A stretch of 64,000 nucleotides of DNA from Blepharisma stoltei (GCA_914767885.1 CAJZBQ010000027.1:124001-188000); one strand, 5' to 3'; counted from the stretch's first letter, positions 1 through 12,328 are shown. The notes: a model not told the origin generated them from the sequence alone. Made by a program: numbers and translations.

Positions 1-20
1 AAAATAATCCTCAATAATAG

Positions 21-2601
21 CTGTTTTATTCTTCTATATTAAGCATAAATCTTAAGAACAACCAAGAAGACCATATCAGCACAGCTGAAGGTATTAACAA
101 CGTTCTTTTCGCAGGTCCCAACAAAGTCATAGTATGCCACCTCGCAAATATCATGGTGATAAACATGCTTAACCAGTCCAACAATACAATTGTAGACACC
201 GACATGGAGGCGCCTACCAGTTTAACTGCAAATGCTAGCGGAACTTTACTGTTTTCCGGCTACAAAAAGAAAATTAAGGTGTGGGATCTAGAAGCAATTG
301 GCTTAAAAACTGAGTGAATAGGCCATGATGATGTAGTGACAAGCTTAATCCTGCTTAAAGATGATACCATTTTAGCGTCAGCAAGCTATGATAACTCAAT
401 TAAGCTTTGGGACCATCTCAATGGAACTCTTATTAAAACATTAAAAGGCCATACAAGCCAGGTCCATTCTCTTCAAGCTGCAAAAGATGCTATACCATAT
501 TTAAAGGATTATTAATTATATAGAAACTTCTTTTTTAATGCAGAAATTCAGCTAAATTAAGCATAACTTGTTAATATCATCAAGTAGTGATAAAACAATA
601 AAAATCTGGAACTGGGACCTCGCGATCTTGATAGGAACACTAAATGACAGTTCAGATATCACAGGAATTCACCTTACCCAAGACGGAAAATACTTAATTT
701 CAGCCAGTTCGAGCGGAAATATCACTTATTGGAGCATGAAAACTTTTTCAAGAATATTTTACAATAAAGCTCCAGGCAAAATCGTAAAATTATACGTCTC
801 ACCTGACGATTCTTATATAGGCTACAACCTTGCTAATGGGTTTTGCTATGCAGGTGACAACCCTCTAGTTTCAAAAGATATCATAGTCTCAGGGCCTTCA
901 GAAAGTTCTTATAGGTATCTGCACTATCTAAAATGCTTAATCACCTATACAAATATCCCTGAATACGACTTAGAATTTGACGATTGGGTCATTTTGCCTT
1001 ACTTTTTGACTGTCCCTCATTTCTACGCAATGCAAGACTTAAGAAAACATTTGAAAAGGTCTTTGGCATTTGAGTTCAGAATAACCGAAACAAGCTTTGG
1101 CGCTAATATTTTATCAATAGCTACTGAAAAAGAATACAGAGAATGCAGAAATGTCATCATTAAGTCAGTGGTTAGGAACTATAAAGGCAACCCATTTGCG
1201 TTAGCAAGCATTAATAAAGAGGTTTTGGTCGACATGAATAATGAAGGCTTTAGGTTTTTAGTAAAACTTTATGACCTGATATTCCAAAGATGCCAAGGAT
1301 ATGGACTGCCGAGCACTTGTTCAGATACAGTACAGACACCATTGATTTATCATAGTAATGAGATCATTCCATATGCTAGCAATTTCTTCCCTCCTGCTGT
1401 AGAAGGAGGAGTCACTCTTGGTGCGGCTGACCAAGAAAAAAATATTTATTTTATGCATTCTCTTATACCTTTTAACTTTACCCCTGGCAGCCAAGAAAGC
1501 TTAGATTTTATTAACAGCACCCTAAACTCTCCGAATCAAGACATTTTTAGGACAAAATTCATTCAGAGCATTTTTAAAGACAAATGGAATGTTATCAAGT
1601 GGTACATGTACATGCAAGGGATTTTATTCATTATTTATATGATTTCGCTCAGCTTATATGTCGTATTTTGGCAGGATTCTACCATAGTCTTGCTTGTGCC
1701 ATTTACTCTTAGTGGGGTTTTGACAACTTATGAAATTTACCAAGCAATTTCGGCGCCAGGGTACTATTTTGAAGATCCTTGGAACTATTTAGATTTAATG
1801 AGAGCGACTTCTGTAATTGTGTATGGGATCTTATTTTGGACTGAAGCAGGAGATCAAACTATAGCGACTTCTCTTATGATTGTGCAGCTACTGTCTTGGA
1901 TGAGAGGAATAACTTATTTCCGTCTCTACCCTCCTACCCGCTATATGATTAACCTTCTCATTGAAGTTGTCCATGACATGATTTCCTTCTTAATCCTGCT
2001 GTTTTACTCCACTTTTTCATTTGCTTTTATCCAGCTGCTCCTAGATCCTCCAGATTCAAGGGCTTCTTTAGTCAACTACTTTGCTGGGTCCTATTTGTTG
2101 AACTTAGGAGAATTCGACACAGAAGGGCTTAGTGTCTTAAAATCAGTTATGTTTTTCATAGTCAGCTTGATCAATATTATCGTCATGATGAACTTATTAG
2201 TCTCAATCCTTGGTGACACCTTTGACAGAGTCGAAGAAAACCTAGAAATCACTGATTATAAAGAACTCGCCGAAATGATTTTGGAAATAGAAACCCTGAT
2301 GGTCTGGAACAGAAATGTAAAGCAAAACCAGTATTTCCAAATTTGCTTTGAAGAAACGGTAGGAGGAGAAGAAAACTGGACTGGCTCTGTAAGAGAGCTG
2401 AAAGTGCTGATTAGGAATATTAAAGATGCCCAGTTGAAATCAGTCGCAAGCAATGTTGAAGAGAACAGAAATTTAAAAGAGCATGTAGGCAGAGCGAAAA
2501 AGATTTTTATTGATGAAGCTAAGGCAATGAAAGATATGCTGGACGAGATGAAAAAAGAACAAATTGAGGTCGCTAAATCGATTGGGTTAGAACTAAATTA
2601 A
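21..2601 (+). CDS. WD40-repeat / TRP-like ion channel fusion, 5' partial
   Basis: The reading frame is open from about base 21 and the true start lies upstream. The N-terminal third carries WD40 repeats (IKVWDLE, IKLWDHL, IKIWNWD). The C-terminal half carries several hydrophobic segments (about 1600-2215) with the layout of an ion_trans/TRP-type channel, followed by a coiled coil (2240-2590). Predicted role: membrane cation channel with a cytoplasmic beta-propeller, ligand unknown. The propeller is broken at 491-557 by an IES; removal joins AAKDA to KHNLL. TGA codes Trp in LKTEWIGHDD. Channel class is inferred from the layout, not from a selectivity motif. Confidence 0.7.
491..557. other. TA-bounded IES in WD40/channel gene
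   Basis: TA at 491-492 and 558-559. Removing one copy plus the interior restores a WD40 repeat and removes in-frame stops. There are no GT...AG ends and the length is not that of an intron. Confidence 0.75.
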
Positions 2602-2807
2602 TTTATCTCTTAAAAGGGCTATATAGGTAAAAATGATTTAAAATCAATACTAAACCCTTAAATCCTGGGAATTACTTATATTTTCATTAAAATTAAAAAT
2701 AAAATTCAAATTTCCTTCATAGCCATTTTTGCCTACTTTATGGATCCGTATCCTAAAAGTATCTTCATATATTCAATTTAAATTTTCAGTTAATATTTTA
2801 AATTCAA

Positions 2808-5422
2808 ATGTATTCTGGAGCTATAAACCAAATCATCTCACAAGGTGGACGTCGTATCCCAGTAATTACTAACTTTTTCCAGCTAAATGAATCCCCAGCT
2901 GACCATGTAGGACTTTATTTTATAGAATTTATTCCTGTGGTAGACCCAAGCAATAGAGGCTTAAGAGATATTTTAATAGAAAACGCTGGAGGTAGAATAT
3001 CAACAGTTATAGGGAAATTTACTAAGGCAGGGATGAACCTTACAGCAAAAATTATAAGGGAAGAGCCTTTTGCAGTTACAGCCCAAGGCTACAATCCAGG
3101 TGAATCTTATATACTAAATATCAGGCTTGTCGGTACTATAGGAAGCAGTAATATAGAGACCTATCGTATGTACTCAAATTCTATGCTGAAAAAAATGCTC
3201 CAAAAAATAGGCTTAATCCAGCTGACTAAACTTCCTAAATATTATGATAAGCGGCAAACTGTACAAGTAACTCAGCATAACCTAGAAATATGGCGAGGAT
3301 ATACAGCTTCTTTTAGCCACCATCTGACCGAAATGCTGCTAAATGTCGATTTTTCAAGTAAAATTATCAGACATGTATCTGTTTTACAATATATGACTGA
3401 AATTCGGGCAAATACCAAGCCAGACAGGCTTAGACAAGCCTTAGAGTCTGAATTAATAGGAAAAACAGTTATGGCGAAATACGGGAACTATAAATGCCAC
3501 AGAATTGACGGTCTTGCCCTAAATGAGTCTCCTTTAAATACTTTTGACGGCCCTACAGGTCTGACTACATATAGAGATTACTATATAACCCAATATAACA
3601 TAGAAATCCAAGACTTCAGGCAGCCATTATTGATTTCTACCACAGAAAGAGGGGCAAAGGTAATCAGACTTATCCCTGAACTATGTGACCTCACAGGGAT
3701 TTCTGAAGACATGAGAAAGGACTATAGAGCCATGAACGATATTGCAGTACATACAAGGCTGCAGCCTCAGGACAGGCTTGAAGTAGGGATTACTCTGGCC
3801 CATAGGCTAGCAAGGGAAGCTGAAGATATAAGTGAACAGTACAGTATGTCTATTAACCCTGAGCCAGTTGTCCTTGACGCCATAAGGTTTCCTCCAGAAA
3901 TAATCAAGCTTGGAGAGACTGAAAGAGAAGATGTAGAAATTGATGACAGGGCAGGCTTTAATATAAAAAATTCTATATATAAGCCGAAAGAAATAGCGTA
4001 TTGGGCAATTTTGTCGACGAATAAAGATCTAGAAGAAAGGGATAAGCTGGTTAGAGCAATCACAGCAAAAGCTCAGCAAATAGGAGTCATAATGGGGTCG
4101 CCTTATCAGCTTGAATACACTCCACAGAATTTGCAAAATATTATAAGTGTCCTTAATAACCCTCCTGGAGGCAGACCAGCCCCTGTAATTGCAGTAATTT
4201 TGGTCCCAGCTCCTTTAAAAGATATTTATCACAATATAAAAGAATCAGCTGCCTTGTCCTCAGCAGTCCCTACACAGGTGATTTTATCAAGTAGCTTTAA
4301 AAATCCTAAACGAGTAGACTCCATTATATCAAAACTAGTCGTCCAAATAGCCGCAAAAACAGGCTCAGAACTCTGAGCGCTATGTCCATGCTCAGGAATT
4401 CCTATAAAAACAATGGTTATTGGCATAGACATTTTTCATGATACTGTAAGTAAAGCCAAAAGTGTCATGGGATTTGTGTCGTCTATAAACCCGACCTTTA
4501 CCAAGTATTATAATACAGCAAAAGTACAGGAAAGAGTCGGGCAAGAAATCGTGGGGTCAGTTTCTATATGTTTAAAAGAAGCATTAGGAGCATTTTATGA
4601 GGCCACCAAAAAGCGGTTTTTGCCTGATTTAATTGTGGTGTTTAGAGATGGCGTTGCGGATTCACAGATAAAGGCGGTTAAAGAGTTTGAAGTGGATGGG
4701 ATGAAAAGCGTGATTAAGTCTTTTGAAGGGTATAGGCCAGGATTTGTATATAGCCGCTGAAATATTTTAGATCATTATTGTACATCCATTGTAATTTTCA
4801 AATTAATTTGTAATTGTCAGCTTTTTTGAGAAGAAAAATGAAATGCCAAATCTTTATTTATGGTTTTATGATGACTAATCAGATAAGGCAGGTGCCCTGG
4901 ACCATATTTTTTCTGTTCTGTATTCTGTTGAGGTATAGCGATCTATTATAATGCATATATTATATATATTTCATAAAGGTGAATTAGGAATTAAATTTAA
5001 AAGGCTAATTCTCATATAGCGAAATTAAATAAACAAAGAATATTGTTATGAACAAAAAAACCAATGCAAAATTTTTTGTAAATTCGCCGAGAGGGATAAT
5101 AAATCCTCTTCATGGGACTGTCATTACAGATGTGGTCGTACCGGATGTAGATAGCTTTTATTTGGTTTCCCATGGAGTTACCCAAGGTATGGCATCTCCA
5201 ACTCTGTATAGGATCATTGAAAAAATATTGCCTGATGAAGATATAGATACTATTGTATTCGCAAGATTAGCATATAAGTTATGCTATATGTATTATAACT
5301 GGACTGGAGGGATTAAAATCCCTGCACCCACTATGATGGCCCACAAGCTTGCATATATGGTTGGACAAAGCATTCATGATGATTATCTACAAGATCTAAA
5401 AGTTCTTCCTTGGTTTCTTTAA
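2808..5422 (+). CDS. Piwi-clade Argonaute
   Basis: About 778 residues after removing one IES. PAZ-like middle region and a C-terminal PIWI domain: MVIGIDIFHD (first catalytic Asp), VVFRDGV (second Asp) and PAPTMMAHKLAYMVGQS (catalytic His), so the slicer tetrad looks complete. TGA codes Trp in GSELWALCP, the conserved block before the first Asp. The N-terminus GGRRIPVITNFFQL is typical of Piwi proteins. Such proteins bind small RNAs, and in ciliates they guide IES removal; whether this paralogue does so is inference. The PIWI domain is split by an IES at 4763-5040. The start is the first Met before the conserved N-terminal block. Confidence 0.93.
4763..5040. other. TA-bounded IES in Piwi gene
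   Basis: The 278 bp between TA dinucleotides at 4763 and 5041 carry stops in the gene's frame. Removal joins FVYSRWNI to VMNKKTNAKFF, restoring a continuous PIWI domain. The flanks share AATATT. Confidence 0.85.
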
Positions 5423-5710
5423 ATTTTATTTATACTATCTTAAATCAAGCCTCCTTTATCCTACAAAACCGGTAGCTATTTATTTTTCTCTTAATTTTCT
5501 CATTATTAATGCCCTATATTTTATATTTAAAATTTCATTTTTTTAAATTTACTTATAATTTATATTGATTCTCCAGCTTTATTGTTTTGTTTTCTATCAA
5601 AATTCTTATTAAAAAATCCCAAAATCTTCGCTTTTATTATAAAATACACAAAATTCTTTGCAATATTTGAATAATTCATTGGATCACAATTCAGTTGTAT
5701 TTAACTTAAA
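5423..5710. other. AT-rich intergenic spacer
   Basis: Spacer between Piwi and the next gene on the same strand. Very AT-rich, with no open frame or repeat that I recognise. Confidence 0.6.
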
Positions 5711-6517
5711 ATGGGAGACGCAGTCATGAATTCAGTCCTTCGACTTTCTCGACAAATGTCGCCAGTCAGAGAAACATATCCACCTTCAGAAAAACCATGA
5801 AGTAATGGTCTGCGTTTTAAAGCCCCAGAGCCTAAATATTCAGATTACTACATTCTAAACTCTCCTCAACGAAAATCTCTTGAACTTCGAGTAGAGGCTT
5901 CAAATCGGTTAAAATTTAATTCAGCAGACCGAAAGTCCACTACAGACATCGCCAAAGAAGTCCTAAAAACCTTAGAAACTTCTGAATCAGTCTGCAGCGC
6001 TAAAAAGTCTCCTTTTAAAGAGGCGAAATCTCCATTTTGTTCCAGCCCATCTCAATTTTCCCGATATTCCGGCCGAGATATGACAGTCAGCACAGCCGCT
6101 TCTAAAAAAGTTTCCCAAGACAGCATGCAACAAGTCCACATGAGTTTTGACGATGATTATTCGCCGCTTGATGACAAATTGTGTGCGTTAAAAGAAAAAA
6201 GCTTAAAATCTGAAGCAGAATACAATGCAAGGGTCAGAATCATTCAAGAAAATATAGAGAAATACGAAAAATTGATACAAGAAGAAGCGAAAAAACAGGC
6301 AGAAGAAAAGGTAAAAAATATATAGAAAATTTGGGAAAAAGAAAATAAAAAATCCAGCTATGAAGAGCTTGTAGGAGAAGTGGGGTTGTTAAAAGAAGAA
6401 AATAATAAATTGAGAAAAGTGATAGAAATGTATAAAAAAAATGAGGATGAAACTATGAAGGGGATAAAGGAAAAAATCAGTGAGCTAAATAGAAGACTTA
6501 GTGCTTCGATTTCTTAA
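5711..6517 (+). CDS. Coiled-coil protein, uncharacterised
   Basis: Starts MGDAVMNSV, has a Ser/Pro-rich N-terminal half and a charged coiled coil from about residue 120 to the end. One 15-nt intron (6311-6325) removes an in-frame TAG and joins QAEEK to KIWEKENKK. TGA codes Trp in SEKPWSNG. I do not recognise a family; the composition would suit a cytoskeletal or basal-body protein, but that is a guess. Confidence 0.8.
6311..6325 (+). other. 15-nt intron
   Basis: Sequence gtaaaaaatatatag. Removal keeps the coiled-coil frame open. Confidence 0.9.
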
Positions 6518-6616
6518 TATTTTTCATATAATTTTTAATAATTTGGCAAATATTAACATTGATTACATAAATTTTAGATGATTTTACGATAAAAATAATA
6601 ATTAAATACTGAAAGA

Positions 6617-7612
6617 ATGAGTCTGAAGGACAGGCAGACAGATGATCTGAGAAATATTTTAAGGGCAGAAACCATCAATCGCAACCGCTTGGTGCAAAAA
6701 CTAACAGATATCTCTAGGACTGGCTGGATAGTTAATATTAAAACGTTTATTAAGGATCGACAACGAATTTGTGACGGCAATTGTAGAAATGTCTTTTTAG
6801 AATCTCAACTATTCAAGGCACCTCCCTGTGATATTCACGCATTCTGTACAAATTGCTTATTCTACCACATTGAATCCAAGTTAATTGCAGACCCCTTCCA
6901 TCTTGAGCACCTCTACTGCTCTAAATGTGAACTAGAAGGAAATCTTGTCCAAATAAGCCCAGAAATAATTCAAGGAAATTTTAACATTCAGTATTATCAA
7001 GATATTTATAGACAAAAGCAACAAGAATACATGAACTCTGAGATGCCAAGACGAGACCCTATACCATTTGCGGCGACACCAATCATCGGGCTCCAAACTA
7101 TACAAAACGATATAATGATAGGAGAGCCAGCTGTGAATTCGCAGCTGAGTGATCAAAGTAGCGGTGCAACAGCATTTAGGAGATGCTTTGAAACATTAAA
7201 TACAATAAAAAATAATGTCAGGATTAGAATAGAATCTACTGAGGAAATTATAAACCCAAAAGCGAAGCATGAATTTCTCGAATTAAAAATATTGGCTCAA
7301 CGGACCTCCTATAGAGCAATTTCTGAATTTATGGACCATAATAGTGCTCTTACAATTGCTTATTCGAATTTTAACCCAGATGGTGAAACTGGATTTTATA
7401 AATTTTTAAAAAAAATCAGCCAGCCTCCATCCAAAGACAAAAGCTATTTTATAGAGTGTGAATTATTAACTGAAGGCGATATTATTACAGGAAAGCCTAA
7501 AAAGGGGGACGCAGGCAAGACAGAACACCCAAAAATATATTCAGATGATGATTTTTATTATATTTCCAAGCACGAAGCCATTTTAAGTCTTTGTATTGCC
7601 CACACTGAATAA
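6617..7612 (+). CDS. RING-like Cys/His-rich protein, uncharacterised
   Basis: A 331-residue single exon. Residues about 52-110 contain paired Cys/His: CDGNC, CDIHAFCTNC and LYCSKC, spaced like a RING or related zinc-binding cross-brace. The remainder (FRRCFETLNTIKNNV, TSYRAISEFMDHN) matches nothing I know. If it is a RING the role would be ubiquitin transfer, but the first Cys pair spacing (Cys-x3-Cys) is not the usual one. No IES or intron is needed. Confidence 0.75.
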   Translation: MSLKDRQTDDLRNILRAETINRNRLVQKLTDISRTGWIVNIKTFIKDRQRICDGNCRNVFLESQLFKAPPCDIHAFCTNCLFYHIESKLIADPFHLEHLYCSKCELEGNLVQISPEIIQGNFNIQYYQDIYRQKQQEYMNSEMPRRDPIPFAATPIIGLQTIQNDIMIGEPAVNSQLSDQSSGATAFRRCFETLNTIKNNVRIRIESTEEIINPKAKHEFLELKILAQRTSYRAISEFMDHNSALTIAYSNFNPDGETGFYKFLKKISQPPSKDKSYFIECELLTEGDIITGKPKKGDAGKTEHPKIYSDDDFYYISKHEAILSLCIAHTE

Positions 7613-7647
7613 TTTTATTAGATAAATTATCATTAATAAGCTATTCA

Positions 7648-8943
7648 TTAAAACATTTTATGCTTCGACATCAGCTCTTTTCCTATTTTTGACGATTTTA
7701 GTGATAGCTCTCTCGGTGGCATTTTCCTTTGTTTTGAATTTGGTGTCGGCTTAGGTGAAGGGCTGACATCCTCTTGTATAGTAAAATGCAAAACATTGGC
7801 GGGAAATACAATTTGGTGAAGCATCGACAAAACGTCAGTCCTCATACACAAAAGTCCCATTAACTGCAATGTGCTGAAATCGTGAAAATCATTTCAAGGC
7901 AATTTTAGCTTACAGAGCTGCTGGTTTCTGGTTTCATCTCTGGCTGTTCTCATCATTCTTTTTACTGTGTAATATACGACGTTTTTGCAGTCTCTTTCTT
8001 GTAAAGCACTTCGCTTGTTTCGCTCTTTTAAATAGCCAGTTGGGGCTGTACGGTTGCTGGCTTGTTCACTATGGACGAGCTCGAAGAAAAGAGAGCCAGC
8101 AAGGCCACGTTTAGAAATCTGAGGCATTTGTTGGTTTTTTAAAAGTTCTTGTTTGGCTGAATTTATGCAGTCTTGGAAAAAAATTTCTAATTTTCGTTGC
8201 TCGTTTAAAAAAGCACCTTGAAGGCTGCCGAGATTTTGGCTTTCTTCTCGAAGCTTGTAGAGCTCTTTTTTAAGATTTTCTACGTCTTCAATTAAATGAT
8301 AACATTCCAGCTGCTGGTCTTGATTCATAACCTCAAAATGAATTGTCGGAATTTGTGAAAAATTGCTTTGTGAATATTTTGATAAAATTTGTGGAAGTTT
8401 ATTTTTTAAGCTTTCCAATAATTTTTGTTTAGGTTTTTTTTCTTCTAACTGATAAGATAATTTCAGATTTTCTTTGGAGAGTTCTTTTAAGGTTTGTTTT
8501 AGAATAAAAGCTTGTTTTTCTTCTTCTGAATACTGAGCTCTGTATTGAGATTCCTGAGCTTTTAGTTGTGTATTGAATCTTGATAGTGTTTCAAATTGAT
8601 TTGTATAACTTTTCATTTGTTCATTAAGATGATATACCTCTGGGTTATTTTCTATCTCAAAATTGGCTTGAACCAGCTTTTCTTTAAGATTGTGGAGTTT
8701 TGCTTCTTGTTGGTGTAGATGGTCCAGGTATTTATCTGGCTAGAAATTACTGTTTAGGATCCATTCATTTCTTGATACCACATCATCAATCATCACGTCT
8801 AGATCTTTGTAAGCAATTTGGAGCTCAGTGTGGGCTTCAATAATAGGCTTCATAGGGTTTTTTAAGGATTCTTCTAGTCTTGTTTCTTCAGTATCTCTTG
8901 AAGTTTTAGATGGCTTTTGTATGACTTTATAAGTTTCGTCCAT
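7648..8943 (-). CDS. Coiled-coil protein, uncharacterised
   Basis: About 426 residues, MDETYKVIQKPSK to ELMSKHKMF. Long heptad-rich Gln/Glu/Lys coiled coil over the first 200 residues, then a hydrophobic segment (DFSTLQLMGLLCM) and a basic Ser/Pro tail. A 15-nt intron at 8736-8750 joins WILNN to KYLDHL. An in-frame TGA near 7894-7896 is read as Trp (KLPWNDFHDF), joining what would otherwise be two ORFs. It is convergent with the gene at 6617. Function unknown. Confidence 0.75.
8736..8750 (-). other. 15-nt intron
   Basis: On the coding strand the sequence is gtaatttctagccag. Removing it eliminates an in-frame TAG and restores the frame of the coiled-coil gene. Confidence 0.9.
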
Positions 8944-9154
8944 TGTATTAAAAAGAAGCTTTTTAAGTGAAATAATTGTGAAATATTTATTTTAGCAAAA
9001 ATGTTTTATTATGATTAGAATTTTTAGCTATTATATGCAGAATAATCAATAATTTTTTTAATTTTAAATTAATGCAAAATAAAAATATTTTTTGGCTTAA
9101 TTTTTACCAATAACCTTAAAATCCCTGCGCTAAATTAATGTGAAATTCCTAAAA

Positions 9155-10978
9155 ATGGAAAAGAAAAGCCTTATCCTTGCTGGCTTATATCTAGCAATGT
9201 TCGCGAACTCACTTGTAGTGACTATTATTTTCCCGTTTGCAAGCAAGATGGTCACATTATTTGGAAAAGCAGACAACAGATCCACTACAGGCTATTGGGT
9301 CGGCATTTTGACATTTTCAATGATGTTTGGCCGAACCACCACATCTCCAATCTGAGGCTATTTATGTGATAGATGAGGCAGAAGACCTTTAATTATCATA
9401 GGAATGGCTTCAATAATCCTTTTTTCTCTTTTATTTGGCTTTGCCCAGAATATGGCATGAGCCCTGATTTCCCGATTTTTAATAGGTGTATTTACGCCTC
9501 TCGATATTTCTATCAGAACAGTCCTTTCTGAAATTTGCCCAGGTCCTGAGCTATCCTCAGCAATGGTAATACAGTCTATTGTATATTCCTTACTCCCCCC
9601 CCCCCTCCGTGAGCGAACAAAAAAATTTTGTTCGCTCACGGAGGGGGGTTAATTTTTTTTTTTAAAAAAAAATTTATATATAAATTTTATAAAAAATATT
9701 TTTTTTCGAAATTTAAAAAAATCCTAATTTGCAAAAATTGGGAAGCAAATATTAATTTAATTTGCAAAATTTATGTTTTAAAACGCAATTTGTTTAAAAT
9801 TAAACAGAATTAGCTCTAGATTTCATTATACTAATTATCACTTATATATCAAAATTTTTTTCCATTAAAATTTTTTCTATTAAAAAAATTTTTGTTCACT
9901 CACGGAGGGTGGTGGGTTTTTGGTCAAAAAATGGCGATTTTTCTAATGGTTTTGTTCGCTCACGGAGGGGGGGGGGGAGTTTAGGAAATATCAGTGGAAA
10001 TATAGTAGGTGGGATTTTTGAAGATCCAGCGTCAAAAGGTATGATAACCTCAGGTATCTTTGCAGATTACCCATTTTTGCTTCCTAATACAATTGCTTCA
10101 GTTTTTGCTTTGATTTCTTTGATATTGGTGTACCCGACCCTCCATGAAACCCTTATAAAGTCAAGGTTAACCCAAAACTTAATTCCAATAAAATGTCGAT
10201 CTATATGACAAATTTTTACCGACCCTTTGGTGTTTACACCAATAATTGTAAGTGTTATTGTTTCGCTTAATTCAACAGCTTTTCATGAATTATGCACACT
10301 TTGGTTTTGGGCACATGTGGAAGATGGAGGATTTGAGATGGACCCGAATGATATTGGGATCATTCTTGCACTAAGCTCAATTATTTTGCTATTTTTCCAA
10401 AAACAGCTGTATGGAAAATTAATTATGCTGAGATAGACAAATTTAAAGGGAAAAAAAATTTTTATAAAACAATATTTTTTGGGATGAGAAAGATTGGGAT
10501 ATTCTTTTGTATAGAGAATAATATAATTGGAGTTGTGAGATTAATGAGAGAAAGTATGCTGGCCGCAATTCCTCTACTTTTAGTTATCCCAATTGCAAGT
10601 TTGTTCAATAGAATGGTGACAACAAGGTGAATTGTGGTTATTGTTGTCTGTGTGCTATGACACTTGCTGTCGTTTATTAATTTTACCACGTCTATGGTAA
10701 TTTCTAATAACTCAGTTCTTCCGAAAGAAAGAGGAAGGCTAAATGGGCTATACCAAATGGGAACAGCTATAGCAAGAGCAGTTGCTCCTATTATTTTCGG
10801 GACAACATTTGCGTTTACTTTGGAGAATGGGTGGAGCTATCCTTTCAATTTTGCATTTTCGTTTAACTTGATGGCAATTTTTGCTGGGTTAGCTTGATTT
10901 TTAAGCCGAAATGTCCCTGAATCGTTAGAAAATGCAAAAATAGATGAGGATATGGAAGTTGATTCAGCAAAATATTAA
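9155..10978 (+). CDS. Major facilitator superfamily transporter (ZIFL/tetracycline-efflux type)
   Basis: Multi-pass membrane protein. The MFS motif A is clear in GYLCDRWGRRP, after about two transmembrane segments, and the second half has LPKERGRLNGLYQMG and RAVAPIIFG. These suggest the family of MFS exporters that includes zinc-induced facilitator-like proteins; substrate unknown. The start is ATG at 9155; the GTG 15 bp upstream is not needed. A MITE-type IES (9591-9981) lies after QSIVYSL. A further in-frame TAG at 10435-10437 needs a second small IES; several TA pairs between 10411 and 10475 would keep the frame and I cannot choose among them. Confidence 0.82.
9591..9981. mobile_element. 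MITE-like IES with C/G-tract terminal inverted repeats, in MFS gene
   Basis: 391 bp flanked by TTA. The left end runs CTCCC... CTCCGTGAGCGAAC, followed at once by its inverse GTTCGCTCACGGAG, a near-perfect hairpin. The right end carries two more copies of the GTTCGCTCACGG motif and closes with a G-tract and GAG-T-TTA. The interior is over 80% AT and holds no gene. Removal restores QSIVYSLGNISGNIVGG. The intact repeats suggest a recent insertion. Relatives lie at 34403-34650 and 52869-53220. Confidence 0.85.
10411..10475. other. Unresolved small IES in MFS gene
   Basis: An in-frame TAG at about 10435 interrupts the transporter. TA pairs 10421/10466, 10435/10474 and 10411/10474 each give a frame-preserving removal. 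No 15-nt GT...AG intron fits. Confidence 0.4.
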
Positions 10979-12328
10979 TAAAATCATTATAATATAGATT
11001 TTCCCTTTGATAATATCTTTTTCTTCATATAGAAATCCCATTATCATTTATATTATTTATCATAAAATGAAAATAAATTATTATCAAGCCAAGCTATTAT
11101 CCTTAATTCCAAAAAATAATTTCTAGATAAACTAAATGCTTATGAAGCAATTCTTATGAATTTTTTTGGCATTTAATTAAAAATAAGTGTCAATATAATT
11201 TGCTATAATAGCCCCACCCTTTTTTCGAAATGGATATAATATTTAATATATGCTAGAAAATAAAAATGGTAGATCCTATCCAACGATTTCCCACAAAATT
11301 AAAACTTGCTTAGTTGCATGTTATAAGCAAAGCATTTGATGAGAAAAATGAAATATCTTTATTTATTTGCGATTCATAACAATCTCAACATTGTTTTGGT
11401 CAAAGATATTTTTTTAATATTATTTTCAAAAGTATATATAATGTTTTTCATTTATTGACCAGATAAGAATTTTTACTTCTTCATGCGTTGACTACCTAAG
11501 ATTATAGGTATAATTATTATATCTTAAAGAGATAAAAATGGATAAAAATATGTTAACTAAAAAGCAAATTTATCGAATAAACGGGCTTGCAGACTGCTTT
11601 AAGAGTATCATTAATGCCAAAAAGAGAAGAAAAGAATATTGCTCATCAGATCAGTCTTAGAGTGGTTATAAAATTATTTAGCTTAATGCAAAAACAAGGC
11701 TATATTGAGAATTCAAAGTTATTTATGACTAGATCTAGCAAATTGTTGTAGAATTATTTGAGAGAATTATCTTATCAATCTTTGATATTCATTAACTAAT
11801 ATATATCAAGTTGTAAATATATTATTACCATCTAGACAATTAGGATACTACTTTTGATCACAACATATGGTATCTGATCATGAAGAGGTATATAAAACAC
11901 GGCAACGGAGAAAATTACTTCGACTCTTCGGGTGAAAGTGGCAAATTGAAATAAATAGAAAAATATATAATATAATTATGGTGCAGTTTTTGGGTTTTTG
12001 TATAAATAAATAGAGACTGAAATATGATTAGTCTAAAAAACTACAAATCAATATATAATATTAGAAATATAATATATTAATCGTATATTGATGCTTATGT
12101 GCAAACAATTAGCAATATATTATTTATTTACATCTAATAGCATTTAATCTCCCTAATCAGTATAAAAAGCATTAACCCCAGAAAATAAATAATGTATCTT
12201 AATTGGTCTAATTTAACCGAAAAATCTCATAAAAAGCCATATCAATACTTATAGCTAAAATTATTATATTTAAACAATCATTTATTTTTGAATATATTTG
12301 CAAATCTTTATCATCTTCTTAAATAAAT
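10979..12328. other. AT-rich gene-poor stretch
   Basis: Apart from the uS8 pseudogene at 11538-11935 I see no intact gene. The flanks are low-complexity A/T. Confidence 0.6.
11538..11935 (+). pseudogene. Degenerate ribosomal protein uS8 (RPS15A/RPS22) copy
   Basis: Reading across frames gives uS8 landmarks in order: CFKSIINAKKRRKE, then VIKLFSLMQKQGYIENSK, SSKLL(stop)NYLRELS and LPSRQLGYYF followed by SDHEEVYKTRQRRKLLRLFG. These match the family blocks around VIIKFLLVMQKHGYIG, GRLNKCGV and LLPSRQFGYI in order and spacing; the span of about 130 codons equals the full protein. At least one frameshift, an internal TAG and the loss of conserved Gly residues argue that it is dead. It lacks IES-like breaks. 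The functional gene must be elsewhere. Confidence 0.7.

Noticed and set aside
4763..5040. Reading the Piwi break as a long spliceosomal intron
   Set aside because: No GT...AG ends at the join, and all introns fixed by conserved protein are exactly 15 nt.
9640..9813. ORF rich in Phe/Lys within the MITE-like IES
   Set aside because: Low-complexity translation of A/T runs.
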